Below, piece after piece: positions 54,557 through 63,206 of a stretch of 64,000 nucleotides of DNA. The stretch covers positions 868,001 to 932,000 of the forward strand of contig OX639973.1 in NCBI GenBank assembly GCA_951828385.1, in the 5' to 3' direction. Numbering within the stretch: the first letter of the stretch is position 1; each line of letters starts with the position of its first letter. The stretch is from an uncultured Poribacteria bacterium. GTDB taxonomy: Bacteria > Poribacteria > WGA-4E > WGA-3G. Position numbers and translations under genes: made by a program. The notes under the pieces were generated by a model. The model did no database searches, was not told where the DNA came from, and saw only the letters and a program-made list of their open reading frames with translations.

Positions 54557-56638
54557 ATGAATTTTTTATCTCCCACCTCACTTTTGCTATTTGGGTTGGC
54601 TATTCCGATTGTCGCACTGTATATCCTTAGACTTCGTCGGCGTCGCGAACCGGTCTCTACATTGATGTTCTGGGAGGAACTTTTCAGAGAACGGCAGACG
54701 ACCTCGCTGTTCCAGAGACTGAAGCACCTCCTATCGCTCTTGCTGCAACTTCTATTTTTGACACTCTTAGTGCTCTCGATCGCGCGTCCGCAGTTCGCTT
54801 TTATAACGAAATCTGCTCGGCAACTGGTTTTGATTATTGACCAATCAGCGAGCATGAACGCTATTGAAGCAGATACGGACGGGCGCACGCGGTTAGAGGT
54901 TGCGAAAGAGAGTGCCTTGCGAAGTGTAGATGGTCTCCGTTTCATGGACGAAATGACGGTCATCAGTTCCCATACACGCCCTATCATTCACATCCCGTTT
55001 ACGAATCACCAGAAATCGCTGCGAGAAGCGATCCATGCGATCCAACCGACCGACATCAGCACCAACCTCGAACCCGCTTATGATTTAGCTGATGCGATTG
55101 CCCAAACAAAACCTAATCCTGAAATTGTTATCTTCAGCGATTTTCAGTCTGTTTCAGAAGAATTGCTCGCGAAGCTTAAAAGCAAACCGGAACAGGACAC
55201 GGATACCGAAGCACCTGACCACGCAATCAAACGGCATTTGATACGGATAGGAAAAGCGAACGATAATGTTGGTATTACGAAGTTTCGCGTCCGAAAGAGT
55301 CTCGTTAACGCTTTCGATTACCAAACATTGCTGCGCGTCGTCAACGCCTCAGAGGAAGAGAAAAAATTCAACGTTGAACTCTATTTCGATGAGAACCTCT
55401 TTGATGTGCGTCCTTACACGCTCGCCCCTGGCGAAAGTAAATCCGAGATTTTCAGCAATTTTGCGTTTGAAGGTGGCAAACTCAAAGCGGTGCTTGATAT
55501 TCAAGACCCACTGGTCTCAGATAACATTGCTTATGCCACACTTCCGAAACGCGATCTCATCCCTGTTTTGCTTGTGACAGCAGAAAACCCGTTTCTCCAA
55601 AAAGCACTCGCTGTTGATGAACAGATCCAGTTGACTGTCCTCACACCAACGGAATATGAAACCGATGTCTTTCCTGAAAATGCTAATTCGCAAGGGAACA
55701 AAAATTATCAGGTCGTTATCTTCGACCGTTATAGTCCACCCTCCCTCGGTGATGGGAACTACATGTTTATCTATCCACCTGCTGTTGATTCGTCAGAAAC
55801 GCCTAACGGTCAGGGTTCCAAACCCCTCCTACAATGGGATATCGGTGCAGCGTTGGAGACACCGATTATTACAGATTGGGAACGGACGCATCCTATTCTA
55901 CAGCACGTTCATCTGGAGAATGTCCAAATCGGTACAGCGTATCAGGTCACGCCACCGTCCACGGCGCAGGTGCTTGCCCGTTCATTTGAGTCGCCTGTAT
56001 TGTTCATTGACGTTAATCCGAACCGAAAAGTTGTCTTCGCTGCTATCAATATCTTGGAATCCGATCTGCCGTTACGCATCGCCTTTCCGGTAATTATAGC
56101 GAATACTATCCAGTGGTTCCAACAGCGTTCTGAAATTCTGGAATATCACCTCCATACGGGAGAAGTCCTAAAACAGCAGATTGAATCGATAAAGGCAATC
56201 TCTCAACCGGAATTAAAGACAGAAACTGATTCACCGGAAAGCACCCCAAAAGTTGTAAAAATCACGGGACCTGAAGACCAAACGTGGGAACTTCCTGTTG
56301 AAGGGGACGCGCTGCTTTTTGAGCAGACGCAGCGTGCGGGTTTCTATGAACTGAAAATCGCGGCAGCAGCGGATTCTACATCAGAAGTAGCACAACCACC
56401 ACCAGAGACATCCGATGCTACAGAAGATAATAGCGGAACGATATGGGCAGTTAACCTCGCTGATGCAACAGAATCGCACATCGGTGCTGATCCGGCAGTT
56501 GAAGAGCTGACAAAAGAATCTATAGCACAGAGCAGTGCGGCACTCTTACGCTATCCACCGTGGGTTTACTTAGTCTTCCTCGCTGTTGGATTGAGTGTTG
56601 TTGAATGGTTCTTATATCAACGTAGAAGGATTGACTAA
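54557..56638 (+). CDS. BatA-like membrane protein with VWA domain
   Basis: The 693-residue protein opens with the aerotolerance/BatA N-terminal domain: FLSPTSLLLFGLAIPIVALYI, then LRLRRRREPVSTLMFWEEL and a second membrane segment (about 60-76) ending in ARPQ. A VWA domain follows with intact MIDAS start LIIDQSASMNA (about residue 95). The middle is a large periplasmic region. One C-terminal membrane helix (about 671-687, VYLVFLAVGLSVVEWFL) and a basic tail close the protein. It should be anchored in the inner membrane with the VWA domain cytoplasmic or periplasmic depending on helix count. It is third in the MoxR/DUF58/VWA series. No clear ribosome binding site precedes the ATG. Confidence 0.9.
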   Translation: MNFLSPTSLLLFGLAIPIVALYILRLRRRREPVSTLMFWEELFRERQTTSLFQRLKHLLSLLLQLLFLTLLVLSIARPQFAFITKSARQLVLIIDQSASMNAIEADTDGRTRLEVAKESALRSVDGLRFMDEMTVISSHTRPIIHIPFTNHQKSLREAIHAIQPTDISTNLEPAYDLADAIAQTKPNPEIVIFSDFQSVSEELLAKLKSKPEQDTDTEAPDHAIKRHLIRIGKANDNVGITKFRVRKSLVNAFDYQTLLRVVNASEEEKKFNVELYFDENLFDVRPYTLAPGESKSEIFSNFAFEGGKLKAVLDIQDPLVSDNIAYATLPKRDLIPVLLVTAENPFLQKALAVDEQIQLTVLTPTEYETDVFPENANSQGNKNYQVVIFDRYSPPSLGDGNYMFIYPPAVDSSETPNGQGSKPLLQWDIGAALETPIITDWERTHPILQHVHLENVQIGTAYQVTPPSTAQVLARSFESPVLFIDVNPNRKVVFAAINILESDLPLRIAFPVIIANTIQWFQQRSEILEYHLHTGEVLKQQIESIKAISQPELKTETDSPESTPKVVKITGPEDQTWELPVEGDALLFEQTQRAGFYELKIAAAADSTSEVAQPPPETSDATEDNSGTIWAVNLADATESHIGADPAVEELTKESIAQSSAALLRYPPWVYLVFLAVGLSVVEWFLYQRRRID

Positions 56639-56685
56639 AGTCGTATAATATAATCCACCGCTCAGATGCTACCTGATGAGGAGAG

Positions 56686-56793
56686 ATGATGAACAGCAGG
56701 ACCCTAAATGGTTCGGCAGGGCATGCGCTTAGCGAAGCACGCATAGCACACCACGAATGCCAACGCGCCCGAATTCGCGCAGGACGATGGTAA
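56686..56793 (+). CDS. Possible 35-residue small ORF
   Basis: ATGATG at 56686 follows a GAGGAG ribosome binding site (56678-56683) and gives a 35-residue basic peptide (MMNSRTLNGSAGHALSEARI, then a His/Arg-rich end). No homologue is recognised and there is no second copy in the window. It may simply be intergenic sequence; listed because the start signal is better than those of its neighbours. Confidence 0.2.
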   Translation: MMNSRTLNGSAGHALSEARIAHHECQRARIRAGRW

Positions 56794-56837
56794 CTGTAAA
56801 GGCACAAATATAGGCAATCAAAGTAAATAGAAAAAAT

Positions 56838-57785
56838 ATGCTGAACTCAACTGATACAGCACAAGCAAATAACAGTAGGACATCTACATTTCGACCAATG
56901 GGGGTTGGTGAAATTCTGGATACAACCTTCAGCCTTTATCGGAAACATTTTCTGTTGTTTTTGGGCATTATCACCGTCTATTTCTTTGGCAGTCTCGTAA
57001 CATATTCGTTAGAGGGTTTTCTTCAAGATTCTAATCTAAAAAACCTTGTATCACACCTCGTTAATATACCTCTCGCTCTTTTAAGCATGGGTGGGATAAT
57101 CGTCGCGACGGCTGCAATTTATTCCGGTAGACCAATTACAAGCACCTTCGCATTGAAGCAGACATCCCGGCGGTTCTGGCATCTATTAGGTGGTTATCTC
57201 CTATGGACTACAATAATCTTGGTAATTCCGATCATCGTTCCCCTTCTTATTTTACTAGCTTTTATAACGCGTGGGATACCTTCGGTATCAATCCTGTTCG
57301 TTTTATTTGCCTTTTCGCTTTTCTCAATCTATTTTGCGGTGCGTTGGGGTTTCGTCTTTGAAGTCCTTTTGCTTGAAAAAACAAATGTCCAAAATGCTTT
57401 CAAACGAAGCGGTGAATTAGTTCGCGGCACGTGGTGGCGGGTCTTCGGGCTGCTTGTTTTGATTCTCCTGTTAAGTGTTGCGATTCACTATATTTTCGAG
57501 ATCTCGCTTGGAACTATCTTTATTTTAACAAAAATGGCAGGTGGAATAGACTTTAAAGAACTTATCCAATGGTCAGTAATGGAGGAAGATCTTGGCAGCA
57601 GCAATCTGATTTTTTATGCGATCATGACTTGTACAGACTTAATCCTTAAGACCTTGATTTTTCCAATCTGGGTGATCGGTATAGTGCTGCTATACTTTGA
57701 CCTACGGATACGAAAAGAAGGGTTTGATATTGAGATACAAGCGGATAGCAGCACTGCCCGCGAACCAGAACCAACTGTACCGTAG
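56838..57785 (+). CDS. Polytopic membrane protein, GPDPase-membrane-domain-like (paralogue 1)
   Basis: This 315-residue protein begins MLNSTDTAQANNS and then TFRPMGVGEILDTTFSLYRK, the usual opening of the family resembling the glycerophosphodiester phosphodiesterase membrane domain (PF10110-like). About six hydrophobic segments follow, with NAFKRSGELVRGTWWRVFGL before the last third and the closing IFPIWVIGIVLLYFDLRIRK. There is no catalytic domain. Two close paralogues follow at 57823 and 62092 in the same cluster. No Shine-Dalgarno sequence is seen; the start is fixed by the shared MLNS opening of the three proteins. Role unknown; proposed membrane partner of the VWA complex. Confidence 0.8.
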   Translation: MLNSTDTAQANNSRTSTFRPMGVGEILDTTFSLYRKHFLLFLGIITVYFFGSLVTYSLEGFLQDSNLKNLVSHLVNIPLALLSMGGIIVATAAIYSGRPITSTFALKQTSRRFWHLLGGYLLWTTIILVIPIIVPLLILLAFITRGIPSVSILFVLFAFSLFSIYFAVRWGFVFEVLLLEKTNVQNAFKRSGELVRGTWWRVFGLLVLILLLSVAIHYIFEISLGTIFILTKMAGGIDFKELIQWSVMEEDLGSSNLIFYAIMTCTDLILKTLIFPIWVIGIVLLYFDLRIRKEGFDIEIQADSSTAREPEPTVP

Positions 57786-57822
57786 GATGAATATAATAGT
57801 AACCGAAGTCAGTGGACGACAG

Positions 57823-58872
57823 ATGCTAAACTCAGCTGATACAATCCAAGCAAACGATAGCAACACACTTACCCTCCGACCAATGGGGTTTGGTGAAATT
57901 CTGGACACAATCTTTAGTCTTTACCGAAAGCATTTCCGCCTGTTTATGGGAATTGCCGCCCTTGATATTTTCGGAAACTTAGTGATGTATCTGTTAGCCC
58001 GTTTTCTCCCACATTTCCCGCTAAAAGGCTTGGTAACAGACCTTGTTGGCATGCCTTTTCGCCTTGTAAGCATGGGTGGAATAATCATCGCGACAGCTGC
58101 AATTTATTTAGGCAAGCATCTCAGAAGCCTTGACGCATTGAAGCAAGCCCTGTATCAGTTTCGGCAGATGTTGGCATGTTACCTTCCATGGAGCTTAGTC
58201 TTCAGGACACCGCGCATCGGTATCGTTTATTTAGTATTTTTTGGGTTGGGCATGGAATTATGGGACATAGAATCAATATCAATCCTGTTTACTGTTGCTT
58301 TATTAGTTTCTGTGCCTTTCTCAATTCATCTTCCGATAGATTTGTGGGACTCAATACATTCTTTACTAACTTCGGTAATAATTAACCAGATGTGGGTCCG
58401 TTTCATTCCATTAGTTCTTACACCGTTCGCGATTTACTTTACTGTGCGTTGGCTGTTCGCTGCCGTAGTTGTTCTACTTGAGAGACCTCTCATCCGGCAC
58501 ACTTTTGCAAGGAGTCATGAACTCATACGTGGGAGATGGTGGCAAACTTGGAAGATGTTAGTCGCCTTTTCGGTGTTAAGTTTCGCGATTCAGCGTATCG
58601 CCATGATCACGATTGGATTCATCCTTATGTTAACAAAAGTGATGGGTGAAACAACCTCTATGGACATTCTCAAATGGATGGTAAGGTACAGCTTTGAGAG
58701 CAGCAATCCGCTGTTTTACGAGATTATGGGATGGATCAACCTAATTGTTAGCACTCTCATTTTTCCGATTTGGGTTATTGGCATTACGCTTTTATACTTT
58801 GACCTGCGGATACGAAAAGAGGGATTTGATCTTGAAATACAGATAAACAACACTGCTGCTATGCACACCTAA
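57823..58872 (+). CDS. Polytopic membrane protein, GPDPase-membrane-domain-like (paralogue 2)
   Basis: Predicted product 349 residues from the ATG at 57823, chosen because MLNSADTIQANDSN aligns with the openings of both paralogues; in-frame ATGs at 57787 and further upstream would add unmatched residues and overlap the previous gene. LRPMGFGEILDTIFSLYRKH, the RSHELIRGRWWQTW block and the closing FDLRIRKEGFDLE are all conserved. Relative to paralogue 1 it has about 35 extra residues in the middle (around residues 140-180), also present in paralogue 3. The 37-base gap suggests co-transcription with paralogue 1. Confidence 0.8.
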   Translation: MLNSADTIQANDSNTLTLRPMGFGEILDTIFSLYRKHFRLFMGIAALDIFGNLVMYLLARFLPHFPLKGLVTDLVGMPFRLVSMGGIIIATAAIYLGKHLRSLDALKQALYQFRQMLACYLPWSLVFRTPRIGIVYLVFFGLGMELWDIESISILFTVALLVSVPFSIHLPIDLWDSIHSLLTSVIINQMWVRFIPLVLTPFAIYFTVRWLFAAVVVLLERPLIRHTFARSHELIRGRWWQTWKMLVAFSVLSFAIQRIAMITIGFILMLTKVMGETTSMDILKWMVRYSFESSNPLFYEIMGWINLIVSTLIFPIWVIGITLLYFDLRIRKEGFDLEIQINNTAAMHT

Positions 58873-58898
58873 GTGCAGTAGCGAGCCTATGGAAACGC

Positions 58899-58928
58899 TT
58901 GACATACAGAAACGCGCTGTGATACTAT
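58899..58928 (+). promoter_or_regulatory. Sigma70 promoter of the double-VWA gene
   Basis: TTGACA (58899-58904), 18-base spacer, TACTAT (58923-58928); the start codon is 49 bases downstream. Confidence 0.6.
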
Positions 58929-58976
58929 AGTCGAAACAATAGACAAAACCTACGATGATACTACTGAGATAAAATT

Positions 58977-61553
58977 ATGGAAATTACACGACCTCTCTTA
59001 CTCCTACTTCTACTTCTGCTACCGCTGCTTTACTACGGTTTTCGTCGCAGTCTGGTAGACCTGTCGCGAACACAACGGATAATTAGCCTAATCACGCGAA
59101 TTATCATTGTTCTGCTGCTAATTCTGAGTGTTGCTGATGTCCAATACCTGAAAACCGATGACAAGTTAGCGGTTATGTTTCTGGCAGACATCTCAGATAG
59201 CATCTCAGATGATGGATTGGCGAAGGCGACAGATTATCTCAATGAAGCCTTGAAAGGACAAGGCGGGAACCAAGAAGCAGGTCTTATCGCATTTACGGAC
59301 AAGGCAGAAATAATTCAAGCACTTTCGGAAAGTGAAGCTGAATCTGATGCGGAATTGGAACTCGCTGCAATCAAGAAATCGTGGGTGGCTACAGATGAGG
59401 ACGCGGGTGATACAACAAATATAGCACAAGCGATTGAGACCGCTTGGGGCATCTTTCCAGCAAACGCGAACAAACGTATTGTCCTCATCACAGATGGGGT
59501 TGAAACACAAGGCGAGGCAATTGATACAGCACTTCGCGGAAAAGATTTTGGCATACAAATTGATACGGTACCCATACATCCGAGCGATGAACCGGAAGTT
59601 ATGGTTCAGCGGCTTGATATGCCAGCACAAGTCAAACAGGGTGCTCCGTTCAATGTAGAAGTTATTATCCACAGCAACCATGAAGACGTAGCAGAAGTCC
59701 GTCTCTTTAAGAACAAATTTGAGGTAGCGAAACAGGAGGCTCGGCTTGAAGCGGGTGAAAATCGCGTAATCTTTACCCAAACTGCTGAGGAGAGCGGCAC
59801 CCTTACTTACGATGCGATCTGCCGGACGACGGAAGACACACGCTACGATAATAATCGCGCACTCGGTATTGTTTCTGTTACCGGCAAACCGAAAGTCCTC
59901 CTCATTGACGAAAACGAGTCGCAAGCACGCTATCTGACAAGAGTTCTCGAAGATGCTAAGATCCGCGTGGATGTTCGCAACGGACTGGGTGTCCCGAATG
60001 AACTTGCCGACTTACAAAATTATGAACTCATTATTTTTAGTGACGTTCCCGCGAACCGTCTCACTGAAAAACAGATGGATCTCATCCGCACTTATGTTCA
60101 AGACCTCGGCGGCGGTTTCATGATGCTGGGCGGCGAGAACAGTTTCGGACTTGGTGGCTACTATAAAACGCCAATCGAAGCGATTTTACCTGTCCGTACC
60201 GATACGGAAAAGAAAAAGGAGACACCGTCTCTGGCAATTGTCCTCGTCATTGATAAATCAGGCAGTATGGGAGGGATCAAGATTGAATTGGCGAAAGAGG
60301 CGGCGCGGGCATCGGTAGAGCTGCTCGGACAACGTGATAAGATTGGGGTTATTGCTTTTGATGGGTCCCCGTTCTGGATTGCGGAGATGCACGATGCTTC
60401 TGATAAGCAGTACCTCTCAGACCAGATCGGTTCCATCGTTGCGGGGGGTGGCACGAACCTTTATCCTGCGCTCGAACAGGCGTACTTTGCGCTGACAGAG
60501 ACGACCGCTAAACTCAAGCATGTCATCGTTCTCAGTGACGGACACTCCACGCCGGGGGACTGGTACGGCATCGCGAATTCCATGCACAGCGAGAACATTA
60601 CTATCTCAACGGTTGGTATCGGCAGTGGTGCCGATATGAACATGCTCGGTAACCTTGCTAACTGGGGAGGCGGTCGTGAATACTTCACGCAAGACCCGTA
60701 TAACGTCCCTCAGATCTTCGCGAAAGAGACCGTTACTGCATCTAAATCGGCAATCATTGACGAACCTTTTATACCTCAACAGATCAAGCCGACCCAAGTC
60801 TTGAGCGGAATTGATTTGGAACTCGCGCCCTTCCTCCTCGGTTACGTCGCCACGCAGCCACGACCTACCGCCGAAACCTTCCTTGTCTCAGACCGGGGAG
60901 ATCCGCTGCTTGCGAGTTGGCAATATGGGTTGGGCAAGGCTGCTGCTTTCACCTCCGATGCGAAAGCACGCTGGGCTGCCGATTGGCTGGAGTGGCCCGG
61001 ATACGGTAAGTTCTGGGCACAACTCGTTCGCGACACGATGCGAAAAACGACGCTTAGCAACTTTCAAGCGGAAATTACGAAAGAAAAAGGCACTGCTTAC
61101 CTTGGCATTGATGCGCTTGGGGAAACCGGTGAATTCCTGAACGAATTGGACAGCGACATTTCTCTTATTGGACCCAATCTCAAAAAGCAGCAACTCGCTG
61201 TTAAACAGAGCGCGCCGGGACATTACGAGCTCGATTTCCCGACGAAAGACGTGGGCCCTTATTTCGTTAACATCATGCAAAAACAGGCAGGTGAAATTGT
61301 CAACACCCAGGTGACAGGAACCGTAGTCTCCTATCCTGAAGAATATGTTGTTCACAATGCTGATGAAGCACTGTTGCGCCAACTCTCGGCAACATCTGGC
61401 GGGAAATTCAACGCTTCCGTGGAGGACGCATTTCGCGCCCCTGAAGACCCTGTGATGCTTCGGATTCACCTTTGGCGACCGTTTCTCATCGCAGCACTCT
61501 GCCTGTTGCTCATAGATATCGCGTTGCGTCGCATTGATCTCATACGCCGCTAA
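58977..61553 (+). CDS. Large membrane protein with two VWA domains and a GATase1-like domain
   Basis: The 858-residue protein has two N-terminal membrane helices (residues 6-21, LLLLLLLLLPLLYYGF, and about 38-52); a VWA domain (from about 62, MFLADISDSISDDGL); an immunoglobulin-like region (about 205-290); a GATase1-like/ThuA-like domain (about 303-400, PKVLLIDENESQARYLTR to the GGGFMMLGGENSFGLGG loop); a second VWA domain with intact MIDAS (about 421, LVIDKSGSMGG, then LSDGHSTPGDW); and a C-terminal helix (about 835-850). Such proteins occur beside BatA-like genes and MoxR clusters. No catalytic cysteine is obvious in the GATase-like part, so it is probably structural. It has its own promoter. 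Confidence 0.88.
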   Translation: MEITRPLLLLLLLLLPLLYYGFRRSLVDLSRTQRIISLITRIIIVLLLILSVADVQYLKTDDKLAVMFLADISDSISDDGLAKATDYLNEALKGQGGNQEAGLIAFTDKAEIIQALSESEAESDAELELAAIKKSWVATDEDAGDTTNIAQAIETAWGIFPANANKRIVLITDGVETQGEAIDTALRGKDFGIQIDTVPIHPSDEPEVMVQRLDMPAQVKQGAPFNVEVIIHSNHEDVAEVRLFKNKFEVAKQEARLEAGENRVIFTQTAEESGTLTYDAICRTTEDTRYDNNRALGIVSVTGKPKVLLIDENESQARYLTRVLEDAKIRVDVRNGLGVPNELADLQNYELIIFSDVPANRLTEKQMDLIRTYVQDLGGGFMMLGGENSFGLGGYYKTPIEAILPVRTDTEKKKETPSLAIVLVIDKSGSMGGIKIELAKEAARASVELLGQRDKIGVIAFDGSPFWIAEMHDASDKQYLSDQIGSIVAGGGTNLYPALEQAYFALTETTAKLKHVIVLSDGHSTPGDWYGIANSMHSENITISTVGIGSGADMNMLGNLANWGGGREYFTQDPYNVPQIFAKETVTASKSAIIDEPFIPQQIKPTQVLSGIDLELAPFLLGYVATQPRPTAETFLVSDRGDPLLASWQYGLGKAAAFTSDAKARWAADWLEWPGYGKFWAQLVRDTMRKTTLSNFQAEITKEKGTAYLGIDALGETGEFLNELDSDISLIGPNLKKQQLAVKQSAPGHYELDFPTKDVGPYFVNIMQKQAGEIVNTQVTGTVVSYPEEYVVHNADEALLRQLSATSGGKFNASVEDAFRAPEDPVMLRIHLWRPFLIAALCLLLIDIALRRIDLIRR

Positions 61554-61623
61554 AACGGAAATAGAGGCAGGACGATTTAGTTTTCGGTTTTTTAGCCCAA
61601 TTTTAGAAAAACTGTATCGTCCT

Positions 61624-61858
61624 GTAGGTTGGGTTGAACGGATACTCCCAAAACGCTGAAAAGTAACACAAGACTCAACCCGCACCATAGATGGCACGTC
61701 AAACAGAAAACTGAGAGAAACCCAACACCTTGGCGGTTTCCGGACACCTGAGAGGTCTCAAGTTGGGTTTCACTGCGTTTTTGGATGTATAGACGACAGG
61801 TTGGATTTGAAGGTATTAGCACCCCGACATATACCTTCTCAACACCGTTCAACCTAAC
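61624..61858. repeat. 235-bp element with GTAGGTTGGGTTGAACGG ends
   Basis: The left end GTAGGTTGGGTTGAACGG (61624-61641) is mirrored by CCGTTCAACCTAAC (61845-61858). Internal copies of GTTGGGTTTC occur in both orientations. A related but less complete copy is at 7191. Non-coding and MITE-like. Confidence 0.55.
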
Positions 61859-61888
61859 GGAAACACCCAAGCAAAAACACCTACGGTA

Positions 61889-61913
61889 CTAAATTGACAC
61901 CTATGGTGCGGTT
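61889..61913. repeat. Exact inverted copy of 7459-7483
   Basis: The 25 bases here (beginning CTAAATTGACACCTATGG) are the exact reverse complement of 7459-7483. They include one arm of the GGTGCGGTT hairpin plus its outer flank, which shows that the repeat unit extends beyond the hairpin. Confidence 0.7.
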
Positions 61914-61990
61914 TCTAACTGCATCGATCCCAATGTCCAAGTAATTCTAAAATCTACCATAAATAACCCTGGTTGTAATCGGCATTACCA

Positions 61991-62018
61991 TTGACATTCA
62001 ATGATGCTCGTGTAAAAT
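61991..62018 (+). promoter_or_regulatory. Sigma70 promoter of membrane paralogue 3
   Basis: TTGACA (61991-61996), 16-base spacer, TAAAAT (62013-62018). The region from the -35 through the -10 resembles the VOC gene promoter at 7902 (both TTGACATTCA and GTGTAAAATGA). Confidence 0.6.
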
Positions 62019-62091
62019 GATTACTTGTGTCACAGAACCCGCCGCGCCGTAGGCGTAATAAAGGATGATAACTTAAGCAATTAAAAAACAG

Positions 62092-63186
62092 ATGCTAAAC
62101 TCTATTGATACAGCCCGAGCAAAAGATGATAATACGCCAGCACTCCGACCAATGGGATTTGGCGGGATCCTTGATACAACCTTTAATCTGTATCGGCAGC
62201 ATTTTCGGCTGTTTTTAGGGTTTATCGCCTTCCATTTTTGTGGACATTTGGTGGTATATTTATTCTGGCTTTTTCTCCCAAATGTTCCTATAAGAAACTT
62301 GGTAACAGAGCTCGTTGACCTACCTTTTGGTCTAATCAGCATGGGCGGGATAATCGTCGCGACGGCTACAATTTATTTAGGCAAGCATCTCACAATCCGC
62401 GATGCGTTGCAGCAAGTCAGACACCGATTCTGGCAGGTGTTAGGGTCTCTCCTTCTATGGGGCTTAGTTTTTGTGATACCGCGCGCTGTTTCCATATTTC
62501 CCATATTTTATTATTTCGGGTATGCGGATGTTTGGGAGCCGGGGACGGATATTAGGGAGTATACGGGGTCTTCTATATTAGTGTTAGAGTGGACCATTTT
62601 CATTACTTTAGTTTCTGCGCCTTTCGGAATTGATCTCCCGATGAATTGGGAGATCGTCACTCAAGGTTTAATACCTTGGCTGGCGAGACGTGGATATATA
62701 TGGATCGGCCTCATTCCTTCAGTGATCGCGCCTTTCTCAATTTACTTTGCCGTGCGTTGGCTGTTCGTCACCCCTGCTATTCTAATTGAGAAACCTTTCA
62801 TCCCACGCGCTTTTGAAAGGAGCAGTGCACTCACCCGTGGTAGTTGGTGGCGGGTCTGGGGTCTATTGGCTTCTTTTTGCGCGTTAAGTGGCGCAATTCA
62901 GTATATCATTGCGGTTATGATTGGCTTCATCCTTATCTTAACAACAGGGACAGATGAAACAACACTTATTGACATTCTTAAAAGGACAGTAATGCTTCGC
63001 TTTGGTAGCATTAATCCGCTCTTTTCCCTTGTTATGGGATGGATCTATTTCATCGTTGCCACTTTCATTTATCCAATTTGGATCATTGGCATTACGCTTC
63101 TATACTTTGACCTGCGGATACGAAAAGAGGGATTTGATCTTGAAATGCAGGTGAACAACACGCCTGCTATGCACTCGCATATATAA
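62092..63186 (+). CDS. Polytopic membrane protein, GPDPase-membrane-domain-like (paralogue 3)
   Basis: This 364-residue protein begins MLNSIDTARAKDDN and LRPMGFGGILDTTFNLYRQH. It has about six to seven hydrophobic segments, the RSSALTRGSWWRVWGLLASF block and the closing YPIWIIGITLLYFDLRIRK. Most similar to paralogue 2, with which it shares the longer middle section. It is separated from the other two by the double-VWA gene and has its own promoter. No Shine-Dalgarno sequence is visible, as in both paralogues. Function unknown; the repeated presence around VWA genes suggests a role in the same membrane assembly. Confidence 0.8.
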   Translation: MLNSIDTARAKDDNTPALRPMGFGGILDTTFNLYRQHFRLFLGFIAFHFCGHLVVYLFWLFLPNVPIRNLVTELVDLPFGLISMGGIIVATATIYLGKHLTIRDALQQVRHRFWQVLGSLLLWGLVFVIPRAVSIFPIFYYFGYADVWEPGTDIREYTGSSILVLEWTIFITLVSAPFGIDLPMNWEIVTQGLIPWLARRGYIWIGLIPSVIAPFSIYFAVRWLFVTPAILIEKPFIPRAFERSSALTRGSWWRVWGLLASFCALSGAIQYIIAVMIGFILILTTGTDETTLIDILKRTVMLRFGSINPLFSLVMGWIYFIVATFIYPIWIIGITLLYFDLRIRKEGFDLEMQVNNTPAMHSHI

Positions 63187-63206
63187 CTGAAATAGAGGTA
63201 GACATA

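Larger units (their letters stand above)
61554..62091. other. Intergenic repeats between the double-VWA gene and membrane paralogue 3
   Basis: No gene is seen. Contents: a hairpin with arms CAGGACGAT (61568-61576) and ATCGTCCTG (61616-61624), which may end the preceding transcript; the GTAGGTTGGG element; a segment with CACCCAAGCAAAAACACC; the inverted partner of the 7459-7483 repeat flank; and the promoter of the next gene. Confidence 0.55.

Noticed and set aside
60888..61697. A 269-codon minus-strand frame opposite the double-VWA gene
   Set aside because: It runs antisense to conserved coding sequence and starts inside the GTAGGTTGGG repeat; no recognisable domain.
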